The notes below the pieces were generated by a model. The model made no database searches, was not told where the DNA came from, and worked only from the letters and a program-made list of their open reading frames with translations. A stretch of DNA of 64,000 bases. It comes from Novosphingobium clariflavum. Its GTDB lineage: Bacteria; Pseudomonadota; Alphaproteobacteria; Sphingomonadales; Sphingomonadaceae. Shown here in pieces: positions 57,117-64,000 of the stretch. The stretch is taken from assembly GCF_026420865.1 (NCBI RefSeq), contig NZ_JAPCWC010000004.1, positions 62,001 to 126,000 on the forward strand, written 5' to 3'. Position numbers and translations under genes: made by a program. The stretch's first letter is position 1; each line of letters begins with the position of its first letter.

Positions 57117-59801
57117 CTACTTCATCGCCGTGAAGTCCGCATCGATCTGGCTGCCGACCAGATCGTCCAGCAGCCCGCAATTGCGCACCCGCTCGCTGGC
57201 GCGCGCGAGTTCCAGCGCGCCCGACGTTCCCGCAAGGCTCGGGGCGAAGTCGCGGGTGATCTCTGCGGCCTTGGCCACCGAGCAGTAGCGGCCCAGCAGC
57301 TGCGGCAGGCGGGTGGCGAAGAACGGGCCGCCGCTGGCGCTCACCAGATCGTCGAGATGGGCGAGCGCCCACTGATAGCCGATGTCGCGCGTGGCGCTGC
57401 GGGCCATGATGCCGTCGAGGAAACTCAACCGCTCGCCTTCGCGCAGGCGCGGGTCCTTGAGGTCCAGCAGCCATGACGCCAGCTTCCCGTCACCGGTACG
57501 CGCCGAGGCCGCCAATGCAGCCGGGCGGAACACCGGGTCGTCCGACGACAGGGCCCGCTCGACCAGATCGCGCGCGGCATCGGCGCCCGCCTTGTCGGCC
57601 GCCCGCTGGAACAGGTAGACGTCCAGCGCATGGTCCATCCAGGCCGGGTCCAGCGCGGCGCTGTCCCCCTTGAGGTAGGCTGCCATCGCCTGCCCCATCG
57701 CCTCGCGCAGCGCCCCGCCCCGGCTGGTCGCCAGCAGCGCCTCCACCACCTGCACCCGGCGCTGGATGCGGGCGGGGGCTTCCTGCGCATACATGCCCGC
57801 GCGCGGATCGAAGCCGTAGTCCTTGAGCAGCGGCACATAGAGCCGCTCGCGCAGCACATTGAACCCCAGCCGCCCGCGCCCGGTGACCAGCCCCTGCATG
57901 ACATAGCGCGACAGCGCCTCGAACGGCGCATCGGCGGCATGGGGATCGGGATGACGGATCAGCGCGCGGGCCAGCAGTGCCATCTCGGCAATGTTACCGC
58001 GCCCGCCCCGGATCGAGGCGTCGAGCGAATCGACCAGCGACAGCGCCTCGCCCGCGGGCAGGCTACCGGCGCCGGCGATCAGCGACTGCCAGTGCCCGGC
58101 GGTCAGTTCGAAGCGGTAGTATCCGGCGCCCCCCGCATTGGGGAACACCGGGCCGCTCCCGGGTACGGTGAAGGACTGGTTCTGCCGGTCCATGATCGTG
58201 CAAGTGGTCTGCGCGCCCCGGCGCAAGCACAAGGGGATGATCCACGTGCCCGGCGGCGGGGCGATGCCCGCGGTGGTGTAGCGCAGCTGGGTCACCGCCA
58301 CATGGTCGCCCTGCTGCCTGATCGCCAGCAGGGGCACGCCCTGCTGCTGCACGAAGCTGCGCAAGGCGGGCACCAGCCGGGGATCGCCCGCGACTTCGGC
58401 CAAGGCGGCAAAAAAGTCGTCGCTGGTGGCATTGCCGCCCCGGTGCGCGGCGATGTAGCGGCGCACCCCCTCGCGAAAGCGATCCTCGCCCAGCCAGGCG
58501 GCAATCATCGCGACGACCTGCCCGCCCTTGCCGTAAGTGATGGCATCGAAGGCGGAATCGATCTGGTCGCTGGTTGCGATCGCCTGCCGAACCGGGCGCC
58601 CCGCCACCAGCGCATCGGTCTCCATCGCCGCGAACCCGGCTTGCAGGGCGTCACCGGCAATGCCGAGGTCTGGCCGCCAGGCATCGCCCATGCGGTAGCC
58701 GATCCAGTTGGCGAAACTCTCGTTCAGCCAGATGTCGTCCCACCAGGCCGGAGTGACGAGGTCCCCGAACCACTGGTGTCCCAGTTCATGGCCGACGATG
58801 GTGCCGAACTGGCGCTGCTGCGCAACCGGGGCGGCGCCGTCCATGACGAGGATGTCGTCGCGGTAGAGGTCGGCGCCGGGGTTCTCCATGGCGCCGGGCA
58901 GCACCGGGCTGGTGATCTGGTCGAGCTTGGGAAAGGGGAACGGGGCGCCGAAAAAGTCCTCCAGCTGGCGCACGATTCGCGCGCTGCCATCCCGCGCAAA
59001 GGCCAGCTTTCCGGCGTTCTGGCGGGTGGAGACGATCCGCAGCGGCAGCGGTGCCGCCCGCTCGGCGCTGGCCGGGACCGAACCCTCCAGCACGGCGAAC
59101 GGCCCCGCCATCACCGCCAGCAGATAAGTCGGCAACGGCAGGCTGGGCGCGAAGCGGTGCACGGCAAGGCCGTTCTCGATCGTGGGCGCGCCCAGCTCGG
59201 GCGCATTGCTGACCGCGGTGAGGCCGGGCGGCGTGCGCAGGGTCAGCGTGAAGGGTGTCTTGAAGCCGGGCTGGTCGAACCCTGGGAAGGCGGCACGGGC
59301 ATCGATAGACTGGAACTGGCTCCAGACGTACCAGTCGCCCTCGACGTTGACACGGAACAGGCCGGAAGGCCCATCGGCAAAAGCCGCGCCGTACGTGAAC
59401 GTGAGCGTCAGGGGGCCGGCGGGCAGGTCACGGTCAAAAGAGACCTCGGCCAGACCGGTGGCATCGAGCTGGCGCCAGTGGCCGCTCAGCGTTTCACCGC
59501 CGATCCGCGCGGTGACCGCGGTGACATCCAGGTCGCGGCCGTGCAGGTACAGTCTAGGTGCGTTTCTGGTCACCTTCAGGTCGATCTCAACCCGGCCTGA
59601 AAAACGCGGTTTTCCCGGATCCAGCGACAGATCGAGGCGGTAGGCGGTCGGCTGCGCACTGTCGCCGAGCCGCCCGAACGGCAGGTCCGGCGCGGCCTGC
59701 GAAACGATCGGCCCCACCTCCTGCGCCCCCTCCTGCGCCCAGCCCTGCCCCGGCGCCAGAAGCAGCGCGGAGAGCAGGGCCGGGCAGCGGAAAAATTTCA
59801 T
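57117..59801 (-). CDS. M1 family zinc aminopeptidase, exported
   Basis: An 894-residue aminopeptidase N-like enzyme. A signal peptide (about 1-22, ending GQGWAQ) sends it to the periplasm or cell surface. The exopeptidase motif GAMEN is at 303-307 and the zinc site is HELGH at 338-342 with the third ligand Glu361 (WLNESFANW). A C-terminal ERAP1-like helical domain completes the fold. The role is to take single residues from peptides. ATG at 59801 is preferred over the preceding TTG; it lies only 4 bases after the upstream DUF853 stop, so both are probably one operon. Confidence 0.93.
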   Translation of the reverse strand: MKFFRCPALLSALLLAPGQGWAQEGAQEVGPIVSQAAPDLPFGRLGDSAQPTAYRLDLSLDPGKPRFSGRVEIDLKVTRNAPRLYLHGRDLDVTAVTARIGGETLSGHWRQLDATGLAEVSFDRDLPAGPLTLTFTYGAAFADGPSGLFRVNVEGDWYVWSQFQSIDARAAFPGFDQPGFKTPFTLTLRTPPGLTAVSNAPELGAPTIENGLAVHRFAPSLPLPTYLLAVMAGPFAVLEGSVPASAERAAPLPLRIVSTRQNAGKLAFARDGSARIVRQLEDFFGAPFPFPKLDQITSPVLPGAMENPGADLYRDDILVMDGAAPVAQQRQFGTIVGHELGHQWFGDLVTPAWWDDIWLNESFANWIGYRMGDAWRPDLGIAGDALQAGFAAMETDALVAGRPVRQAIATSDQIDSAFDAITYGKGGQVVAMIAAWLGEDRFREGVRRYIAAHRGGNATSDDFFAALAEVAGDPRLVPALRSFVQQQGVPLLAIRQQGDHVAVTQLRYTTAGIAPPPGTWIIPLCLRRGAQTTCTIMDRQNQSFTVPGSGPVFPNAGGAGYYRFELTAGHWQSLIAGAGSLPAGEALSLVDSLDASIRGGRGNIAEMALLARALIRHPDPHAADAPFEALSRYVMQGLVTGRGRLGFNVLRERLYVPLLKDYGFDPRAGMYAQEAPARIQRRVQVVEALLATSRGGALREAMGQAMAAYLKGDSAALDPAWMDHALDVYLFQRAADKAGADAARDLVERALSSDDPVFRPAALAASARTGDGKLASWLLDLKDPRLREGERLSFLDGIMARSATRDIGYQWALAHLDDLVSASGGPFFATRLPQLLGRYCSVAKAAEITRDFAPSLAGTSGALELARASERVRNCGLLDDLVGSQIDADFTAMK

Positions 59802-59805
59802 CAAA

Positions 59806-61404
59806 TCAACGCATAAGCCCGCCGATCAGGTTGCGCGCAAAGCGCCCGAGGCCGGGGAATCCGATCGCCTTGCCAAGCGCATCGCCCACCGTTCCCGCCG
59901 CCGCGCTGGCCGCCGAAGCCTGCGGATTCGCGCGGCTTTTCTTGCCCTGCATCGACTGCGCAAGGATCGAACCCGCGCTCGCCGCCGCCGCGCCCGCCGC
60001 CGCCTTGGCCACCTTGCCGCCAAGCCCGTCCCACAGGCTGGGGCTCCTGCGTTCCTGCTTGCCGACCTCGGCAGCCCCTTTTTCCGCCACTTCCTGCGCC
60101 GTTGCAGCCGCATCGGCGGCCTTGGCGGCCAGCACTTCCTCGGCGCTCTCACGGTTCACGGGCGTATCGTACTTGCCCTGACAGGGGCTGATCGACTGGA
60201 TGATCGCCCGCTCCTTCGGTTCCACCGGCCCCAGCCGCGAGCGCGGCGGCGCGATCAGCGTGCGTTGGACCACGGTGGGCGCGCCCTGATCGTCGAGCGT
60301 GGAAACCAGCGCTTCGCCGACCTTGAGCTCGGTGATCGCTTCGACGACGTCGAGCGCCGGATTGATGCGGAACGTATCCGCCGCCGCCTTGATCGCCTTC
60401 TGGTCGCGCGGGGTAAAGGCCCGCAAGGCGTGCTGCACGCGGTTGCCCAGCTGACCGGCGATTTCCTCGGGAATATCGATGGGATTCTGCGAGATGAAGT
60501 AGACGCCCACGCCCTTCGAGCGGACGAGGCGCACCACCTGCTCCACCTTGTCCTGCAGCGCCTTGGGCGCATCGTCGAACAGCAGGTGCGCCTCATCGAA
60601 GAAGAACACCAGCTTCGGCTTTTCGGGATCGCCGACCTCGGGCAGCACTTCGAACAGTTCGGACAGCAGCCAGAGCAGGAAGGTGGCGTAGAGCTTGGGG
60701 CTGCGCATCAGCTTGTCGGCAGCCAGAATGTTGATGTAGCCGCGCCCCTTGTCGTCGCAGCGGATGAAATCGGCGATTTCCAGCGCCGGTTCGCCGAAGA
60801 ACTGCGCCGCGCCCTGGCTGTCGAGCGCCAGAAGCTGGCGCTGGATCGTGCCGACGCTGGCCTTGGTGATATTGCCGTATCTGGCGGAAAGCGCCGAAGC
60901 ATTCTCGGCGGCATGGGCCAGCATCGCCTGCAGGTCGGGCAGGTCGAGCAAGAGCAGGCCCTGCTCGTCAGCATAGCGGAAGACGACGTTGAGCACGCCT
61001 TCCTGGGTGTCGTTGAGATCCATCAGCCGCGCCAGCAGCAGCGGCCCCATCTCGGAGATCGTGGTGCGGACGGGGTGGCCCTGCTCCCCATAGATGTCCC
61101 AGAAAATCGCCGGATTGTCGGAATATCCATAGTCCGTCAGGCCGATTTCCCTGGCCCGCGATTCCAGCACGGCTGCATTCTTGAACTGCGGGCTGCCGGA
61201 CATCGAGATGCCGGAAAGATCGCCCTTCACGTCGGCCAGGAACACCGGCACGCCGGCGGCGGAAAACTGTTCGGCGATGGTCTGGAGTGTCACCGTCTTG
61301 CCCGTGCCCGTGGCCCCGGCAATCAACCCATGGCGATTGGCACGCCCAAGGCGCAGGACCTGCCGTTCGCCATTGGCACCGAGCCCCAGGAAAATCTCTT
61401 CCAT
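59806..61404 (-). CDS. HerA-like DUF853 ATPase (YjgR family)
   Basis: A 532-residue P-loop ATPase related to HerA/FtsK-type DNA pumps. Walker A is GATGTGKT at 30-37, Walker B is [13 protein letters not shown], and a long insertion between them carries a typical DUF853 segment ([20 protein letters not shown]). [33 protein letters not shown] stretch is diagnostic of the family. The C-terminal 90 residues are Ala/Lys-rich and probably helical, ending [16 protein letters not shown]. The biological role is unknown. No NurA partner is nearby, so DNA-end processing is not supported. Confidence 0.9.
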   Translation of the reverse strand: MEEIFLGLGANGERQVLRLGRANRHGLIAGATGTGKTVTLQTIAEQFSAAGVPVFLADVKGDLSGISMSGSPQFKNAAVLESRAREIGLTDYGYSDNPAIFWDIYGEQGHPVRTTISEMGPLLLARLMDLNDTQEGVLNVVFRYADEQGLLLLDLPDLQAMLAHAAENASALSARYGNITKASVGTIQRQLLALDSQGAAQFFGEPALEIADFIRCDDKGRGYINILAADKLMRSPKLYATFLLWLLSELFEVLPEVGDPEKPKLVFFFDEAHLLFDDAPKALQDKVEQVVRLVRSKGVGVYFISQNPIDIPEEIAGQLGNRVQHALRAFTPRDQKAIKAAADTFRINPALDVVEAITELKVGEALVSTLDDQGAPTVVQRTLIAPPRSRLGPVEPKERAIIQSISPCQGKYDTPVNRESAEEVLAAKAADAAATAQEVAEKGAAEVGKQERRSPSLWDGLGGKVAKAAAGAAAASAGSILAQSMQGKKSRANPQASAASAAAGTVGDALGKAIGFPGLGRFARNLIGGLMR

Positions 61405-61484
61405 TCATGCCTCCTTGCACCGATCGAGAGTGATAGAGCGCGCCTTGCACAAGGGCGAGAGGGATTTTGGGCGCGCCGCCACTT

Positions 61485-61510
61485 GATCGCCGGGAGGGAT
61501 CGCCGGGAGG
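61485..61510. repeat. 13-bp tandem repeat
   Basis: GATCGCCGGGAGG occurs twice in tandem (61485-61497 and 61498-61510) in the 176-base divergent gap between the DUF853 and pabB genes. Confidence 0.7.
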
Positions 61511-61580
61511 GAAGGCGGCGCTTGCGAGAAAGCGCACTGGTGCCGCCGGTGCCGGGACGCTAAAGGGCGCAGTCTGAGCC

Positions 61581-63377
61581 ATGCCCCAGCCCTTCATCCT
61601 TTTTGACGACGCCCGCCCGGAAGGCGCGGCCGATGCGCGCATCTACCGCAATGCGGTGGAAATCGTCGTCGCGCATACCGAACAGGACGTGCTGCCCGCG
61701 CTCGCCCGGATCGAGGCACTGGCAGCCGAAGGACTCCATCTGGCCGGCTACCTTGCCTACGAGGCAGGACAGGCGCTGGAACCGCGCCTTGCCGGCCTGC
61801 GCAAGACCGAAGGCCCGCTGGTCTGGTTCGGTGCCTTCGAGGACTTCGAAACCGTTCCCGCCGAAGGCATCGCGCGCTGGCTGGCCGAAAACGCCGCACC
61901 CGGCCCGGTAGGCATCGGCCCACTCGATCCGCTGATCTCCACGGGCGACTACATCCGCGCCTTCGAGACGATTCACGGCGCCATCGAGGCGGGGGACATC
62001 TATCAGGCCAACCTGACCATGCCGCTGGAAGGGCCATGGCACGGCGATCCGCTGGCGCTCTACGCCGCGATCCGTCCCGCTGCCGCGGCCGGATATGGCG
62101 CGGTGATCTGCGACGGATCCGGGTGGCTGCTCAGCTTCTCGCCCGAACTGTTCTTTGCGCTCGACGATCGCACCGTGACGGTCCGCCCGATGAAAGGCAC
62201 GCGCCCGCGCGGGCAGGATGCTGCCGAGGACTCATTGCTGCGCGAGGAACTGGCCACCAGCACCAAGGATCGCGCGGAAAACCTGATGATCCTCGACCTC
62301 ATGCGCAACGACCTGTCGCGCGTGGCGGAAGCAGGCAGCGTCCGCGTGGAGCGCCCCTTCGCGATCGAGACCTACCCGACCGTCCACCAGATGGTCTCCA
62401 CCGTCCATGCCCGCCTCTCGCCGGACAAGGGCGCCGTCGATCTGCTGCGGGCGCTGTTCCCCTGCGGATCGATCACCGGCGCGCCCAAGATCCGGGCGAT
62501 GGAACTGATCGCCGAGGTCGAACGCCACGCACGCGGGCCGTACTGCGGCTCGATCGGTTTCATCGAACCCTCTGGCGATGCCGCGTTCAATGTGGCAATC
62601 CGCAGCTTGCGTCTGTCACCGGATGCCAAGGGCACTTCGGGCCGGGCCACGCTCGGCGTCGGTTCGGCGGTGGTCGCCGATTCACAAGCGCTTCCCGAAT
62701 GGCGGGAATGCCTGGTCAAAGGGGGGTTCGTGCGAGATTCGGCAGGGGCGCGTTCGCCCGCCAGTTTCGATCTTGTCGAGACGATGCGTTTCACGCCCGA
62801 AGAGGGCATCCCGCTGCTGGAACTCCATCTGGAGCGGGTCCGTACCAGTGCCGAGGCGCTGGGCTTCGGTTTTGACCGCCATGCCGTGCGCAATGCGATC
62901 CAGGCGCTCTGCTTCGATGCCGATGCGCCTGCCAAGCTGCGCCTGGTCACCGCCCGCAGCGGCGCCTATGCGCTGGAACTGGCCGAATTGCCGGAAACCT
63001 TCGAAGGGCCGGTAGCCGTCGGCGTGCTGCCGCTGCCGGTCGACAGCGGCGACTGGCGCCTGCGCCACAAGACCAGCGACCGGGGCTTCTACAATTCCGG
63101 CCTGGCCATCGGGAAGCAGGCGGGGGCACAGGAAGTGCTGTTCCTGCGCGACGACGGCCTCGTCACCGAAGGCAGCTTCACCAGCCTCTTTGTCGAGCGC
63201 GATGGCATGCTGCTGACGCCGCCCGCCGCGCTCGGCCTGCTGCCCGGCGTGCTGCGCCGCTCGCTGATCGAGCAAGGCCGCGCGGTCGAAGCGGACCTGA
63301 CGCTGGACGACCTCGCGGACGGCTTCCTGATCGGCAATGCCCTGCGCGGCCTGATGCCGGCCCGGCTGCTCACCTGA
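61581..63377 (+). CDS. pabB: Fused aminodeoxychorismate synthase component I and lyase (PabB-PabC)
   Basis: A 598-residue fusion for folate-precursor synthesis. Residues about 1-360 are the chorismate-binding PabB domain (active-site Lys205 in RPMKGTRPRG, FPCGSITGAPKIRAMELI, and GVGSAVVADS). It makes 4-amino-4-deoxychorismate with glutamine-derived ammonia. Residues about 380-598 are the PLP-dependent PabC lyase (catalytic Lys497 in RHKTSDRGFYN, and VTEGSFTSLF), which releases p-aminobenzoate. The glutamine amidotransferase PabA is not in this window. The next gene starts within the stop (TGATG). Confidence 0.93.
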   Translation: MPQPFILFDDARPEGAADARIYRNAVEIVVAHTEQDVLPALARIEALAAEGLHLAGYLAYEAGQALEPRLAGLRKTEGPLVWFGAFEDFETVPAEGIARWLAENAAPGPVGIGPLDPLISTGDYIRAFETIHGAIEAGDIYQANLTMPLEGPWHGDPLALYAAIRPAAAAGYGAVICDGSGWLLSFSPELFFALDDRTVTVRPMKGTRPRGQDAAEDSLLREELATSTKDRAENLMILDLMRNDLSRVAEAGSVRVERPFAIETYPTVHQMVSTVHARLSPDKGAVDLLRALFPCGSITGAPKIRAMELIAEVERHARGPYCGSIGFIEPSGDAAFNVAIRSLRLSPDAKGTSGRATLGVGSAVVADSQALPEWRECLVKGGFVRDSAGARSPASFDLVETMRFTPEEGIPLLELHLERVRTSAEALGFGFDRHAVRNAIQALCFDADAPAKLRLVTARSGAYALELAELPETFEGPVAVGVLPLPVDSGDWRLRHKTSDRGFYNSGLAIGKQAGAQEVLFLRDDGLVTEGSFTSLFVERDGMLLTPPAALGLLPGVLRRSLIEQGRAVEADLTLDDLADGFLIGNALRGLMPARLLT

Positions 63378-64000
63378 TGCATAGCTCCACCGCCCTCGCC
63401 CGCATCGCCCCCTCGGGGACAACGGCAATGACCGACCGCGCGATCGAATTGCGCGAAGCCGGCATCGACGTGATCTCGCTTTCGGTCGGCGAACCTGATT
63501 TCGATACCCCGCCCCACGTGATCGAGGCTGCCAAGGCAGCGCTTGACGGCGGGCAGACCAAGTACACCGCGGTCGGTGGCACCTCGCAGCTCAAGCATGC
63601 TGCCGCGCTGCACTTCCGGCGCGACCTCGGCATCGAGGTTGTGCCGTCGCAGGTCACGGTCAGCGCCGGCGGCAAGCAGGCGATCTTCCACGCGATGCTG
63701 GCCACCGTGAGCGAAGGCGACGAGGTGATCGTGCCCTCGCCCTGGTGGGTCAGCTATCCCGAGATCGTGCGTTTCGCGGGCGGCAAGGTCGTGCCGCTGC
63801 GCACCTCGGCCAAGGACAACTTCCGCTTCACCCCCGCCGACCTCGAAGCGCAGATCGGCCCGCGTACGCTCTGGGTACTGCTCAACAGTCCCGGCAATCC
63901 GACCGGCGCCTATTATCCCGAGGACATGCTGCGCGGCATCGGCGAAGTGCTGCGCCGCAACCCGCGCGTGATGGTGCTGTCCGACGATATCTACGCGCCC
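63377..64000 (+). CDS. Class I aminotransferase, aspartate type (partial)
   Basis: The first 208 codons of a PLP-dependent aminotransferase, cut by the right edge. Segments such as ISLSVGEPDFDTPPHVIEAAK, TKYTAVGGTSQLK, SAGGKQAIFHAMLA and LNSPGNPTGAYY are typical of fold-type I, subgroup I-gamma aspartate aminotransferases of alphaproteobacteria. The catalytic lysine lies beyond the window. ATG at 63377 overlaps the pabB stop (TGATG), so the two are co-transcribed. Exact specificity (aspartate, prephenate or aromatic) is open. Confidence 0.9.
   Translation, partial: MHSSTALARIAPSGTTAMTDRAIELREAGIDVISLSVGEPDFDTPPHVIEAAKAALDGGQTKYTAVGGTSQLKHAAALHFRRDLGIEVVPSQVTVSAGGKQAIFHAMLATVSEGDEVIVPSPWWVSYPEIVRFAGGKVVPLRTSAKDNFRFTPADLEAQIGPRTLWVLLNSPGNPTGAYYPEDMLRGIGEVLRRNPRVMVLSDDIYAP

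Overview
The window is 64 kb of dense, GC-rich bacterial chromosome and looks like an alphaproteobacterium of the order Sphingomonadales, probably near Novosphingobium. This is inferred from the GapR/DUF2312 gene, a GAAC-N7-GAAC LexA box in front of an imuA-imuB-dnaE2 mutagenesis cassette, an lpiA/acvB-type lipid locus, and intergenic repeats built on a CTTCGACAAGCTCAG core. I found no rRNA, tRNA, CRISPR array, transposase or phage gene. Most genes are housekeeping, often in short operons with 4-base start/stop overlaps (ATGA, GTGA, TTGA).

Layout. 1-9.2 kb: tail of a GNAT acetyltransferase, a methionine synthase lacking the homocysteine domain (metH), a small unknown gene, a cation/proton antiporter, an SDR oxidoreductase, recQ, a glutathione S-transferase, yaiI and a small membrane protein. 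9.2-16.3 kb: a repeat-rich gap, then a leftward PDZ protein / OmpR-type regulator / histidine kinase operon facing a rightward acvB(virJ) / DUF2147 / mprF(lpiA) operon. The latter is predicted to make, flip and turn over lysyl-phosphatidylglycerol, and it has a previously unlisted 16-codon leader ORF. 16.4-24 kb: a small unknown gene, a composite palindromic repeat, an L,D-transpeptidase, an EamA transporter, acnA and a Ser/Thr-rich protein with a PEP-CTERM-like tail. 24-29.7 kb: the ruv locus (yebC, DUF3147, ruvC; ruvA, a TonB-domain gene, ruvB), interrupted by an AT-rich TonB-like gene between ruvA and ruvB and by an opposite-strand Alg9-like (GT22) glycosyltransferase between ruvC and ruvA.

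29.8-47.3 kb: a CPBP protease, gapR, a chemoreceptor with two HAMP-like regions, DUF1244, pyruvate kinase, a LysE exporter, a YggS-type PLP protein, a degenerate ThiE-like protein, ftsK, a KefB-type antiporter, a membrane diguanylate cyclase, a thioesterase, oligopeptidase B and aminopeptidase P. 47.3-51 kb: a cupin gene whose Shine-Dalgarno lies inside a perfect 15-bp hairpin, then an EF-hand protein / response regulator / histidine kinase operon behind a structured leader. 51.3-57 kb: the SOS-controlled imuA-imuB-dnaE2 cassette. 57-64 kb: an M1 aminopeptidase, a HerA-like DUF853 ATPase, a PabB-PabC fusion for p-aminobenzoate synthesis, and the start of a class I aminotransferase cut by the window edge.

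The best candidates for unrecognised biology are the lysyl-PG operon with its leader ORF and divergent PDZ-containing two-component operon, the EF-hand two-component operon with its leader hairpin, the cupin hairpin, and the two foreign-looking insertions in the ruv locus.
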